Shown here in pieces: positions 23,244-32,545 of a stretch of DNA of 64,000 nucleotides. Position numbers and translations under genes: made by a program. This stretch comes from Bacillus marasmi. Its GTDB lineage: Bacteria > Bacillota > Bacilli > Bacillales > Cytobacillaceae. How positions within the stretch are numbered: the first letter of the stretch is position 1; every line of letters begins with the position of its first letter. Under the pieces are notes generated by a model that saw nothing but the letters and a program-made list of their open reading frames with translations, searched no databases and was not told where the DNA came from. The DNA lies in NCBI RefSeq assembly GCF_902168435.1, contig NZ_LR656182.1, forward strand, positions 1 to 64,000. Reading direction: 5' to 3'.

Positions 23244-24338
23244 TCATTTAAATGGCGTGTAATCCACCCCCGGAGTGTACACGTTTTTACTATTCCAAAG
23301 TAAATATTCGTGAATTCCCTGGTCATGAAGTGCGCGAATCTGGTCCTCAACTTCCTTCTTCCCATAAATCAGGTAATTTCCTTTACCAAGCCACGGGGCG
23401 GTGAAATCCTGCAGCCAAGGTCGCGATTTCGGCGGATGTTTTAATTTGCTTAATTTTTCCTTTTCAACGCGCGCGTATTCATGAACAAGCTTGTAAGGCT
23501 CAAGATCCGGCTTTTGGAGCCCGAAAATCCCGGACCAATGACTAGGATAAATCATCGACGAAATAATATCGATGTTCTTGGAGATTTTTAGGAAGTCTTG
23601 ACCAATTCCTGGTGCCTTTTCAATCACTGTCGTATTTCCAAACGTATCAACGGACATTTTGACATCATAAGGCTCTAATCGTTTTTTTGCCATCTTCACA
23701 AATTCTGTCACGGCGTCAATTCTATGCTGACCTTGGTTTCCTGTGCTGTGCGGTTTATAGTATGTAAGTTCACTCTCAAACTGCTCAAATTTTTCTGGAA
23801 ACCTCACATAATCGAATTGAATCTCCTTGAAGCCTAGCTTCGCTGCTTCAATCGCAATGCCAATATTATAATCCCAAACCTCCTTCAGAAAGGGGTTAGT
23901 AAATGAATCACCGCGACTATTTTTCCAAAGGTTATCCCCCTTTTTAAACGAATAACTCGGCTCCTTTTGCGACAGCACGCTGTCTTTAAAAACAACAATC
24001 CGCGCAATCGGATAAATATTATGCTTTTCTAAGGTTTTCATAAGCTCTTCTGGATTGGTAATATACGGATGGCTATTCGCATGATAGGCTGATATTTTCG
24101 AAGGCTCAAAGGTAATATGGCCCCAATCATCCTTAATATCAATCACCATCGCATTTAATTCAGTATCCTTAACGAGATTAACCAATTGAGTAAACTTTGG
24201 CCCTTTTGTGTTGCTGGCTTGAACGTAAATCCCTCTAATTGGCTCCTCCGATGTTGCCTCGTTTTGGGCATGTATCTCCTTTGGAACCATTGCTGTAAAA
24301 ATAAAAATGGCAAATAGAAACCATATCTTTTTTCTCAC
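23244..24338 (-). CDS. secreted putative glycoside hydrolase (DUF4015)
   Basis: This 364-residue protein has a signal peptide (residues 1-24, ending EIHAQ). The DUF4015 TIM-barrel glycosidase-like domain includes RGIYVQASNTKGPKF, LNAMVIDIKDDWGHI, GFKEIQFDYVRFPE (probable catalytic Asp), VKMSVDTFGNT and the late PWLQDFTAPWLGKGN block. The family is predicted to hydrolyse polysaccharides; the substrate is unknown. The GTG start at 24338 has GGAGAG eight bases upstream; an in-frame upstream ATG lacks a signal peptide at its end. Upstream lies the 52-bp repeat array. Confidence 0.85.
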   Translation of the reverse strand: MRKKIWFLFAIFIFTAMVPKEIHAQNEATSEEPIRGIYVQASNTKGPKFTQLVNLVKDTELNAMVIDIKDDWGHITFEPSKISAYHANSHPYITNPEELMKTLEKHNIYPIARIVVFKDSVLSQKEPSYSFKKGDNLWKNSRGDSFTNPFLKEVWDYNIGIAIEAAKLGFKEIQFDYVRFPEKFEQFESELTYYKPHSTGNQGQHRIDAVTEFVKMAKKRLEPYDVKMSVDTFGNTTVIEKAPGIGQDFLKISKNIDIISSMIYPSHWSGIFGLQKPDLEPYKLVHEYARVEKEKLSKLKHPPKSRPWLQDFTAPWLGKGNYLIYGKKEVEDQIRALHDQGIHEYLLWNSKNVYTPGVDYTPFK

Positions 24339-24454
24339 AAAACACACTCTCCAGTAGTATATATTTCCAATTATCATGTGCAAAAGAGCGCGGGTTCATT
24401 CGTGGAAGTGGAGAAGTTTGCGATTTTTTTTGGGGGGATGGTTGATTCTCAAAA

Positions 24455-25095
24455 GGATCCCTTATGAGCCAAAACACGAGGGATAATTATAGAAAATGGC
24501 TCATAGAAGGCCTCTATGAACCAAAACAAAAGCAAAAATCAAACCAAGTGTCCCAAAGAGAGTCTCTATGAGCCAAAACACGAGGGATAATTATAGAAAA
24601 TGGCTCATAGAAGGCCTCTATGAACCAAAACAAATGCAAAAATCAAACCAAGTGTCCCAAAGAGAGTCTCTATGAGCCAAAACACGAGGGATAATTATAG
24701 AAAATGGCTCATAGAAGACCTCTATGAGCCAAAACAAAAGCAATAATCAAACCAAGTGTCCCAAAGAGAGTCTCTATGAGCCAAAACTCGGGGGAAAATT
24801 ATAGAAAATGGCTCATAGAAGGACTCTATGAGCCAAAACAAAAGCAAAAATCAAACCAAGTGTCCCATAGAGAGTCTCTATGAGCCAAAACACGAGGGAT
24901 AATTATAGAAAATGGCTCATAGAAAGCCTCTATGAGCCAAAACAAAAGCAAAAATCAAACCAAGTGTCCCATAGAGAGTCTCTATGAGCCAAAACTCGGG
25001 GGAAAATTATAGAAAATGGCTCATAGAAGGCCTCTATGAGCCAAATCTCGAGAGATAATTATAGAAAATGGCACATAGAAAGCCCGTGAGCCAAA
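24455..25095. repeat. tandem dyad array, 104-bp unit made of two 52-bp halves
   Basis: The motif TATGAGCCAA recurs at 24463, 24567, 24671, 24775, 24879 and 24983, exactly 104 bp apart. Halfway between, at 24515 and so on, lies a diverged partner TATGAACCAA/TATGAGCCAA, so the basic period is 52 bp and there are about 12 units. Junctions form hairpins: TGGCTCATAGA, loop AGGCC, TCTATGAGCCA. The alternating spacers are near-identical between units. The array fills an intergenic space between two minus-strand genes. Confidence 0.95.
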
Positions 25096-25184
25096 ACAAT
25101 AGAAACCATATGCCAAAATCCACTTAAAGCTGTCCCCACCTCTACAGTAGGAAAAGTATACTAGTAATTGATTGTTGAGTTTAC

Positions 25185-26093
25185 TTATATAAAATAAACA
25201 TGCTTTCCATAGCCCATTTTTTTGAAATGTTTATTCAAAATTCTCATAACCCTCTTCCTTCCACCTTCCACCCCACACCACTCATAAACCAACTTAGTCG
25301 TGATTTTCAACTCTGGAAATAGCAAGCGAATTTCCTCCACACATCGCAAAACCGCAGTTCCCAATTCTTCCTCAAACCCGCAATTATTACAAACCAAGTT
25401 CCGTCCTCCCGAAGACACGAAAAAGGACCCGCAACGTCCGCAGCAAAACCCCTTTCTCATGCCATTAAAATCATATGAAAATGGCAATTCAAAGGGAGGA
25501 TTCGCGATATGACGCTCTAAAAGAAATTGTGCTATGCGGTGGTGGCCATCATTTAGGACGGAAGGCAGCCCACTCAAATTGTGTAAATATTGATTTAATT
25601 GCGGTAGATAAATAATGGGTTTGTCTTGTGGAGCATCGTATAAAAAGAATTCAGGATGATTAAAGATGACATTTCCATCAATCGATAAATGGAAGCCGTG
25701 TTTTTGGAGTAATTGGGAAAGAAGAGTCTTACATCGGCTCAATTGGTGGAGGGGGTTTTTGATTTTTTTCCTGGTGGTTATATTGCGAAATTCACCATCT
25801 TCATAATAGTAATTGCCTTGATAGTACTTTACTTCGCAAACAACAATACATTTTTGGGTAATGATTAATGTGTCGATTTGAAATTTATTGCCGTCATAGT
25901 CGAGGAACAAGTCTCTCAGAATTAAGAATTTTTCAGCCAGCCAAGCCGAGGATTCATCAAAACGCAATTCACCTTCGTAGCCTTTTTGGAGGATAGATAG
26001 GCGATGCTTTGCATCGTCTGGTATTTCCATTCGCAAATTCAAAAGTTTAAGGACCGTTAATTCAGTACGTTCAACACGTTCGTTTAATAGCAT
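25185..26093 (-). CDS. NERD domain protein with zinc ribbon
   Basis: This 302-residue protein has an N-terminal nuclease-related NERD domain (about 35-150; KFQIDTLIITQKCIVVCEVKYYQGNY). A linker and a C-terminal zinc-ribbon (CCGRCGSFF...CNNCGFEE, CxxC pairs at about 218-245) follow, with a basic tail that may bind DNA (VEGGRKRVMRILNKHFKKMG). NERD proteins are predicted nucleases or DNA-processing factors; this one keeps the D...EVK core. RBS AAGGAAG precedes ATG 26093. It is monocistronic. Confidence 0.85.
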   Translation of the reverse strand: MLLNERVERTELTVLKLLNLRMEIPDDAKHRLSILQKGYEGELRFDESSAWLAEKFLILRDLFLDYDGNKFQIDTLIITQKCIVVCEVKYYQGNYYYEDGEFRNITTRKKIKNPLHQLSRCKTLLSQLLQKHGFHLSIDGNVIFNHPEFFLYDAPQDKPIIYLPQLNQYLHNLSGLPSVLNDGHHRIAQFLLERHIANPPFELPFSYDFNGMRKGFCCGRCGSFFVSSGGRNLVCNNCGFEEELGTAVLRCVEEIRLLFPELKITTKLVYEWCGVEGGRKRVMRILNKHFKKMGYGKHVYFI

Positions 26094-26277
26094 ATTCCAC
26101 TTCCTTTCTGGGATTCTATCTTTATTTTAAAGAAAAAAAGAAAGATAGGTGTACGAGTATTGTGTGAATTGTGTGACAACAAACAACTCATGGCCATCAG
26201 CCCTGACCGACATTTCTTTCCAATCTTAGCCATAGAATGTTATAATCGTATGTGAGATTTTGATGGGAGGTAGTAAC

Positions 26278-27288
26278 TTGGCGATTTTAGTGACAGGCGG
26301 AGCTGGCTATATCGGAAGCCACACTTGTGTGGAGCTGCTTAACGCTGATTATGAAATAATAGTAGTAGATAATTTAGATAATAGTAAGCCAGAGGCGTTA
26401 AAGCGGGTTAAGGAACTAACTGGCAAGGAATTCAAGTTCTACGAAACGGACTTGCTCGATCGTGAGGGGCTTGAAAAGGTATTTGAGGAAAACCAAATCG
26501 AAGCCGTCATCCACTTTGCGGGCTTGAAGGCGGTAGGTGAGTCTGTGGCACTTCCGCTCAAATACTATCATAACAATATCACGGGAACATTAGTCCTTTG
26601 TGAAGTAATGAGCAAATATAACGTAAAGAATCTCGTATTTAGCTCGTCGGCGACAGTATACGGAATGCCTGAAGAAGTGCCGATTTCTGAAAGTTTTCCA
26701 TTAGGAGCAACAAATCCTTACGGCCGCACGAAGCTAATGATTGAGGAGATCTTGCGCGATTTGTATGTTTCCGACAATGACTGGAGTATCGCTTTATTGC
26801 GCTATTTCAATCCAATTGGTGCGCATGAAAGTGGCCGAATTGGCGAGGATCCGAACGGAATTCCAAACAATCTAATGCCTTTCATTACTCAAGTGGCGGT
26901 AGGAAAGCTACAGGAGCTTAAGGTATTTGGCAGTGATTACAATACAGTTGATGGAACAGGGGTTAGAGATTATATTCACGTTGTTGACCTTGCTAAAGGC
27001 CACCTTAAAGCCCTTGAGAAAATCGTAACAAACAAAGGCGCTGAAAGCTATAATCTAGGAACTGGTCGTGGCTATAGCGTACTTGAAGTCGTAAAAGCAT
27101 TCGAAAAAGCATCTGGAAAAACGATTCCATATGCAATCGTCGACCGCCGCCCTGGCGATGTTGCCGAGTGTTACGCGAACCCGGAAAAGGCGAAGCAAGA
27201 GTTGGGTTGGAGCGCGGAAAAGGGAATCGAGGAAATGTGTGTGGATTCCTGGAGATGGCAATCAAACAACCTAAATGGCTATGAATAA
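26278..27288 (+). CDS. galE: UDP-glucose 4-epimerase
   Basis: This 336-residue extended SDR epimerase has the NAD-binding [10 protein letters not shown] at the extreme N-terminus, the catalytic Ser/Thr in FSSSATVYG, YxxxK in NPYGRTKLM, and the C-terminal [15 protein letters not shown]. It interconverts UDP-glucose and UDP-galactose for cell-surface glycans or galactose use. The TTG start at 26278 has GGGAGG seven bases before. Earlier in-frame codons would put residues before the Rossmann strand and lack an RBS. It is followed by a terminator at 27294 and has no gal operon partners. Confidence 0.93.
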   Translation: MAILVTGGAGYIGSHTCVELLNADYEIIVVDNLDNSKPEALKRVKELTGKEFKFYETDLLDREGLEKVFEENQIEAVIHFAGLKAVGESVALPLKYYHNNITGTLVLCEVMSKYNVKNLVFSSSATVYGMPEEVPISESFPLGATNPYGRTKLMIEEILRDLYVSDNDWSIALLRYFNPIGAHESGRIGEDPNGIPNNLMPFITQVAVGKLQELKVFGSDYNTVDGTGVRDYIHVVDLAKGHLKALEKIVTNKGAESYNLGTGRGYSVLEVVKAFEKASGKTIPYAIVDRRPGDVAECYANPEKAKQELGWSAEKGIEEMCVDSWRWQSNNLNGYE

Positions 27289-27293
27289 TTAGT

Positions 27294-27326
27294 AAAGGAG
27301 GGTCAATTTGAGCCCTCCTTTTTTCT
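27294..27326 (+). terminator. galE terminator
   Basis: AAAGGAGGG pairs with CCCTCCTTT around a nine-base loop, followed by a T-run. Confidence 0.9.
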
Positions 27327-27371
27327 TTTAAAAATAAAGCAGACCGCCGCGCCGGATAAAAAACTAGTCAG

Positions 27372-27578
27372 TTATGATAGGCGGTTCCGGTTTCGATGTT
27401 GAGTTGAAGTAGAGTCAAACTTCTGCACAAAATTACAACGTTGACAGGCACGGCCCAGCGTAACTTTTGATTTGGTGTCTCGATAATAAACCTCATTAAA
27501 GCCGCATATTGAACATTCTACCTCGTGAATCGCTTCCCGTGGACCAAATAACGCATCAAGCAGTAGCTCAAAATACAT
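27372..27578 (-). CDS. small zinc-ribbon-like protein, 68 residues
   Basis: Two CxxC pairs (ECSICGF and ACQRCNF), 22 residues apart, suggest a zinc ribbon after an N-terminal helix MYFELLLDALFG. The C-terminus is basic (RNRNRLS). ATG 27578 follows GGGGGATTTTG. No known function; it lies convergent with galE. Confidence 0.6.
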   Translation of the reverse strand: MYFELLLDALFGPREAIHEVECSICGFNEVYYRDTKSKVTLGRACQRCNFVQKFDSTSTQHRNRNRLS

Positions 27579-27809
27579 CAAAATCCCCCCATCGTAACCC
27601 AAAAACGAATTAATATTTTTATATCAAAAATTACTAGGAGAAACAGTCGGAATTTGGATAATTTTTCAAAAAGAAGTTCGACGTTATTTTTACCCTAGGC
27701 ATTGCAATTCGTACATGTTGTTATACCCATACTCTTGTCACGATGTTGTCAAATTCGTAATAGTCATAAAATTTTCACCGGATATTTTATTGAAATAATG
27801 TATTGGTGA

Positions 27810-27824
27810 TGATAATCTTTATCA
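27810..27824 (+). promoter_or_regulatory. Fur box upstream of feoA
   Basis: TGATAATCTTTATCA fits the 7-1-7 Fur consensus (TGATAAT-N-ATTATCA) with one mismatch. It is 46 bases before the feoA start. Iron repression is inferred. Confidence 0.75.
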
Positions 27825-27869
27825 ATAAGAGAAGCTTTTGAAAACAGATTATAAAAGTAGGTGAATAAT

Positions 27870-28085
27870 ATGATTTTATCAAAAGCAAAGATCGGCCAAA
27901 CAGTTGTGGTTAAAAGCGTTGAAGGAAAAGACAAGATGAAGAAATTCCTATTTTCCTTAGGCTGCTATGAAGGCGAAGAAATCACCCTTATTTCAATTCT
28001 AGCAGGTAATTATGTTGTGAATATTAAAGATAGCCGCTACGCACTGGATGCAAATATGGCAAAATCAATCCTGATTCAAGCATAA
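27870..28085 (+). CDS. feoA: FeoA family ferrous iron transport accessory protein
   Basis: This 71-residue SH3-like FeoA protein has the typical KIGQTVVVKSVEGKDKMKKF start and a late DSRYALDANMAKSILI block. FeoA proteins bind FeoB and are needed for Fe(II) uptake. ATG 27870 has AGTAGGTG six bases before. A Fur box lies upstream and a terminator hairpin downstream, before a second Fur box that serves feoB. The two genes can therefore be transcribed separately. Confidence 0.88.
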   Translation: MILSKAKIGQTVVVKSVEGKDKMKKFLFSLGCYEGEEITLISILAGNYVVNIKDSRYALDANMAKSILIQA

Positions 28086-28154
28086 TTCTGCAATTCAATG
28101 AGACTTTAAAGCTAATGTTAAGATGAACATGACTCTGTAATCTACCAAACCAAT

Positions 28155-28187
28155 AATATGCTATGAATCGTAGCATATTTTTATTTT
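28155..28187 (+). terminator. terminator between feoA and feoB
   Basis: AATATGCTA / TAGCATATT with a seven-base loop is followed by TTTATTTTC. Confidence 0.8.
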
Positions 28188-28197
28188 CAACATAAAT

Positions 28198-28217
28198 GAT
28201 AATGATTTTCAATATCA
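28198..28217 (+). promoter_or_regulatory. Fur box upstream of feoB
   Basis: TGATAATGATTTTCAATATC matches the 19-bp Fur consensus closely and lies about 42 bases before feoB, separately from the box before feoA. Confidence 0.8.
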
Positions 28218-28259
28218 ACAAAACAACATCAAAATAGTAGAAATGAGGAGAGGCGCATC

Positions 28260-30206
28260 ATGAAAATCGCTTTGGCGGGCAATCCGAATTGCGGGAAAAC
28301 GACGGTATTCAATGCCATTACAGGAAGATCAGAAGCGGTAGGAAACTGGTCTGGTGTTACGGTATCAGCAAAAGAAGCAGGACTGAAGAAAAAGTACAAT
28401 CCCGAAGGTCGCGAAATCACTATCGTTGATCTACCAGGGGCATACTCGATTTCTCCTTTTACTGGAGAGGAAGCGATTACCTCTGATTTCATTAAGGAAA
28501 AGGATCCAGATGTCATTATAAATATTGTAGATGGAGCAAATGTAAGCCGAAGCTTATTTTTCACAACGCAGCTCCTTGAGTTAGGGGTTCCGGTTGTTAT
28601 TGCACTAAATAAAAATGACATCGTTTCCAAACGAGGAGATAAAATTGATGTTGCGGCGTTAAGCAGTGCCTTAAGTTGTCCTGTCATTCCTGTTGCCGCT
28701 ACGCTAGAGGAAGGCTTACCGGAATTACTAGCGAGTGCAATTGAACATGGAGAAGCGCAGAGCTTTATCGCACCGCCGTCATTAGCGAGTATTGATACAG
28801 ATACAGCCAGACAAAAGCTGGTTGATCAAATTGTCAATAAATGTCTTGTCAAAGTGCGTGTAGCGAACCAAATCACTCTTTCGGATAAAATAGACCGCAT
28901 TGTTGCTCACAAATGGTTGGGATTACCGATTTTCTTTGGAATTATGTGGGCTGTGTTCTCTCTATCGATTGAAGGAGTCGGCGGATATTTTTCAGCTTAC
29001 TTAAACGAGACACTATTTGGAGAAATCGTTCCGAATGCTGCGAACAGCTTTTTTGAAAACCTAGGTGTTGACCCGTTATTGCAGGCGGTTATCGTTGATG
29101 GGGCAATCGGTGGGGCTGGCGCTGTCATTGGCTTCTTACCGCTCATCATGGTGTTGTTTTTCTGCTTATCGCTATTAGAGGATTCTGGTTACATGGCGAG
29201 GGTGGCCGTGGTCATGGATCGATTTTTCAAAAAGATTGGCCTTTCTGGAAAATCAATTATCCCAATGATCGTTGGTTCTGGCTGCGGAATTCCGGGTGTT
29301 ATGGCAACAAGAACAATTGAAGATATTAATGAAAAAAGAATGACAACAATTCTGACGCCATTTGTTCCGTGTGGGGCGAAGCTACCAATCATCGCGCTAT
29401 TCGCAGCTGTATTTTTCCCTGAAAATACTTGGGTTGGCCCAAGCATGTATATTTTAGCGATTGTGATGATTTTACTAGGCGGATTGTTATTAAAGAAAAT
29501 CTTTGTTTGGGATAGTACTTCATCGTTCATTATGGAGCTGCCAGAATACAAAATCCCAAGCTTAAAAAATGCACTCATTCAAATGTTTGATAAAGCAAAA
29601 GCGTTCATTGTTAAAGCAACAACAATTATCCTTGTTTGCAACACATTAGTTTGGTTCGCATCCACTTATAGCTGGAGCTTGAAGCCGGTTGAAGACCAAA
29701 GCTTAAGTATTCTAGCTTCGATGGGCTCGACCATTGCACCATTGTTAATCCCACTTGGATTTGTTGGCTGGCAATTGGCTGCAGCAGCAATAACTGGATT
29801 CATTGCGAAGGAGAACGTTGTCGCAACGTTCGCTGTCTTGTTAGTTGCATCTGAAGAAGCGTTACACATGCCTGGTGGCGTTATCACTGAGTTTTTCACA
29901 CCAGTTACCGCATTAGCATATCTTGCTTTCAATTTATTTACACCACCTTGCTTCGCGGCAATCGGTGCGATGAACTCGGAAATGGGCTCGAAGAAATGGC
30001 TATTTAGAGGCTTGGCGTTCCAATTTGGTGTTGGCTATATGGTTGCGTTGATTATTTCCCAGGTTGGTTCACTGATTGTGTACGGCACTCCTAGTATTGG
30101 GTTCGGGCCTGCAATCGTGATTACCGTCCTAATGGCCTTATTCCTTGTTTTCATTATCAAACGTGCTGATTTCAAACGAACCCAGTTAGGAGTTGATTTA
30201 TCGTGA
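28260..30206 (+). CDS. feoB: ferrous iron transporter FeoB
   Basis: This 648-residue protein has an N-terminal G domain with G1 GNPNCGKTT, G3 DLPGAYS and G4 NKND. The helical GDI region follows, then a membrane part with two Gate motifs (GSGCGIPGVMATRTI and PFVPCGAKLPI). It imports Fe(II) across the cytoplasmic membrane. The switch region reads NWSGVTV, while NWPGVTV is the usual form. RBS AGGAGAGG precedes ATG 28260. A GTG-started Cys-rich gene overlaps its stop by four bases. Confidence 0.95.
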   Translation: MKIALAGNPNCGKTTVFNAITGRSEAVGNWSGVTVSAKEAGLKKKYNPEGREITIVDLPGAYSISPFTGEEAITSDFIKEKDPDVIINIVDGANVSRSLFFTTQLLELGVPVVIALNKNDIVSKRGDKIDVAALSSALSCPVIPVAATLEEGLPELLASAIEHGEAQSFIAPPSLASIDTDTARQKLVDQIVNKCLVKVRVANQITLSDKIDRIVAHKWLGLPIFFGIMWAVFSLSIEGVGGYFSAYLNETLFGEIVPNAANSFFENLGVDPLLQAVIVDGAIGGAGAVIGFLPLIMVLFFCLSLLEDSGYMARVAVVMDRFFKKIGLSGKSIIPMIVGSGCGIPGVMATRTIEDINEKRMTTILTPFVPCGAKLPIIALFAAVFFPENTWVGPSMYILAIVMILLGGLLLKKIFVWDSTSSFIMELPEYKIPSLKNALIQMFDKAKAFIVKATTIILVCNTLVWFASTYSWSLKPVEDQSLSILASMGSTIAPLLIPLGFVGWQLAAAAITGFIAKENVVATFAVLLVASEEALHMPGGVITEFFTPVTALAYLAFNLFTPPCFAAIGAMNSEMGSKKWLFRGLAFQFGVGYMVALIISQVGSLIVYGTPSIGFGPAIVITVLMALFLVFIIKRADFKRTQLGVDLS

Positions 30207-30343
30207 CAGCAACAATCGTCGTAGGTGTCATTTTTGCCGGAATTTTAATCTTTGCGACAAGAAAAGTCGTCTCAGATGCGAAAAATAAGAAATGTAATTG
30301 TTCTAGCTCAGGAAGCTGCTCAAGCAAAACGAAATGCAGTTAA
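30203..30343 (+). CDS. FeoB-associated Cys-rich membrane protein
   Basis: GTG 30203 overlaps the feoB stop (GTGA). The 46-residue product has one membrane helix (TIVVGVIFAGILIFA) followed by a short Cys/Ser tail (CNCSSSGSCSSKTKC) with four cysteines. This matches the small FeoB-associated Cys-rich family found directly after feoB in Firmicutes. It may bind iron or assist FeoB; the role is not proven. Confidence 0.85.
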   Translation: MTATIVVGVIFAGILIFATRKVVSDAKNKKCNCSSSGSCSSKTKCS

Positions 30344-30366
30344 TAATTAAATAGAAGAAACTGGTA

Positions 30367-30400
30367 AAAAGCAGGAGGCGTTCAGCGTCTCCTGCTTTTT
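30367..30400 (+). terminator. terminator of the feoB operon
   Basis: AAGCAGGAG pairs with CTCCTGCTT around an 11-base loop, followed by TTT. The 52-bp array begins 40 bases later. Confidence 0.85.
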
Positions 30401-30438
30401 GTATTATTTTTGATTAATATTTTGTGGGCATTAAAGGT

Positions 30439-31560
30439 CTCAATGAAACAAATCATGAATGAAAAAGGCAAGAAATGATTCATGAAAGACCTCAATGAAA
30501 CAAATCATGATTGAATTATGCAAGAAGTGTTTCATGAAAGGTCTCAATGAAACAAACCTTGGTTGAAAAAGGCAAGAAGTGTTTCATGGTAGGTCTCAAT
30601 GAAACAAACCTTGGTTGAAAAAGGCAAGAAGTGTTTCATGAAAGGTCACCATGAAATATATCATGATTGAATTAAGTAAGAAGTGTCTAATGAAAGGCTC
30701 ATGAGTTCAAAGGGAGATGGGGATTTAAGAGAAATGAACTCATGAAAGGCTCATGAGTTCAAAAGGAGATGAGGATTCAAGAGAAATGAACTCATGAAGG
30801 GCTCATGAGTTCAAAGGGAGATGGGGATTTAAGAGAAATGAACTCATGAAAGGCTCATGAGTTCAAAAGGAGATGAGGATTCAAGAGAAATGAACTCATG
30901 AAGGGCTCATGAGTTCAAAGGGAGATGGGGATTTAAGAGAAATGAACTCATGAAAGGCTCATGAGTTCAAAAGGAGACGGGGATTCAAGAGAAATGAACT
31001 CATGAAAGGCTCATGAGTTCAAAAGGGGACGATGGTTCTTGCAAAATGAACTCATAAAAGGCTCATGAGTTCAAAATGAGATGATGAATCAAGAGAAATG
31101 AACTCATGAAAGGCTCATGAGTTCAAAAGGAGATGGGGATTCAAGAGAAATGAACTCATGAAGGGCTCATGAGTTCAAAAAGAGATGATGAATCAAGAGA
31201 AATGAACTCATGAAAGGCTCATGAGTTCAAAAGGAGATGGGGATTCAAGAGAAATGAACTCATGAAGGGCTCATGAGTTCAAAAGGGGACGATGGTTCTT
31301 GCAAAATGAACTCATGAAAGGCTCATGAGTTCAAAAGGAGATGATGAATCAAGAGAAATGAACTCATGAAGGGCTCATGAGTTCAAAAGGAGATTAGAGT
31401 TCATGCAAAATGAACTCATGGCAAGCCCATACGGACAGAACCCAAGAAAAAAACCCGAGAAGTGTCCGTATGAAGAGCCCATACGGACAGAACCAAAGAA
31501 AAATTCACGAAAAATGTCCGTATAAAGAGCTAATACGGACATTTAAAGCAAGTACCTCAT
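30439..31560. repeat. continuous 52-bp-register dyad array with three arm types
   Basis: Block A (30439-30690) has about five units with arms TGTTTCATGA / TCAATGAAACA. Block B (30697-31420) has 14 units with arms TGAACTCATGA / TCATGAGTTCA, starting at 30697 + 52n with no indel for n = 0 to 13. Block C (31425-31545) has three units with arms TGTCCGTAT / ATACGGACA. Block C starts exactly at the next 52-bp step, and blocks A and B are within two bases of the same phase. Hairpin loops are AAGGT, AAGGC and GAAGAGCCC. Spacers of about 25 bp are purine-rich. No ORF or promoter is evident. Confidence 0.95.
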
Positions 31561-31612
31561 AAAATAAAAAATGTTCAACGCAAAACACAAATCCCATAAA
31601 CAAATTCTCTCT

Positions 31613-32227
31613 TCAAACTCTCCCACGCATCGCCTTCAAGTCCGCAACAGCAAAATCTATAATTCTCCCATAAATAGACAGTATTGATTGCCCGTAGGTC
31701 GTTCCTGGTACGGCCCATTTGCCATTTAGTGCTGTCCAGGTTTTCGCGGTGCCCCGTGAGACTAAATGGAAGCGGGGGTCGACGACAGGGTAGGCGGTTG
31801 GTAATGACTCAGAACTTGCATAGGCAAATAAATGCTGAAGGTGGGCGAGGACACCATCTTCGGGTGTGGCGAACGATGCGCCACGTACGGGAGTTCCGGT
31901 TGCCCCGATTCCAGCGAAATTATTTTGGGTGGATCGCACATCGCCGCCGAAACGGAAATACCCAGTTTCGAGCAAGGCTTGGGAAAAAGCAATATCACCC
32001 CGAATTCCATAATAATCTCCGTATAAAACGTATAATCCACCCAATTCAACCGCACTCGGATTAATTGATTTTGCGTATTTATTAAGATGCTCAGGAGAAA
32101 TTAATGTCGGACCTAATATTGAAATAGCAGTATAGTTGGAGAAGTTTCCACCACTGCTACCACCAGCACCACCGCCCTTGCCACCAGTGTCTCCGCTCCC
32201 ATCCTGACTTGGACTAAAATAAACCAT
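31613..32227 (-). CDS. glucosaminidase-domain protein (GH73-like)
   Basis: This 204-residue protein has a Gly/Ser-rich N-terminal linker (GGKGGGAGGSSGG) and then a glucosaminidase fold, with the catalytic Glu region in FSQALLETGYFRFGG and NNFAGIGATG. It probably cleaves peptidoglycan N-acetylglucosaminyl bonds. There is no signal peptide, which fits Bacillus homologues that act during sporulation or are exported otherwise, but this is unresolved. ATG 32227 has GGAGG eight bases before. Confidence 0.85.
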   Translation of the reverse strand: MVYFSPSQDGSGDTGGKGGGAGGSSGGNFSNYTAISILGPTLISPEHLNKYAKSINPSAVELGGLYVLYGDYYGIRGDIAFSQALLETGYFRFGGDVRSTQNNFAGIGATGTPVRGASFATPEDGVLAHLQHLFAYASSESLPTAYPVVDPRFHLVSRGTAKTWTALNGKWAVPGTTYGQSILSIYGRIIDFAVADLKAMRGRV

Positions 32228-32545
32228 CAGCATCACCTCCATTTATTAGCTTCAAGTAAATATATGCGGCGCGTTATCAGATTAATTTTTCGAAAAGGGA
32301 AAATATTTGAGATAGGATTGTCATTATTAAAATAAAATAGAACAAACTGCACTAATTCAAATAGTAAAAGCCATCAAACTTGCCATCCAAAAATTTAACA
32401 ACCTGCGCAGCTCAAACATGCCAAATAGAACCATCAAAGGGTGCCCATTCCAGAAATCATAAAAATCCGTTAAATCACTAGTTCATTTTGAAATTGCACT
32501 CGTATGATATCATAAAACCATTTTTCCATACGATGAGGTGTCGTA
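32228..32545. other. intergenic region, nothing notable
   Basis: This 318-bp AT-rich gap lies between the divergent glucosaminidase and VTT genes. It must hold promoters for both, but I see no clear operator, hairpin or ORF. Confidence 0.4.

Noticed and set aside
24455-31560. CRISPR array interpretation of the 52-bp repeats
   Set aside because: Both repeat and spacer parts are near-identical from unit to unit, there are no unique spacers and no cas genes, and the units are hairpin dyads.
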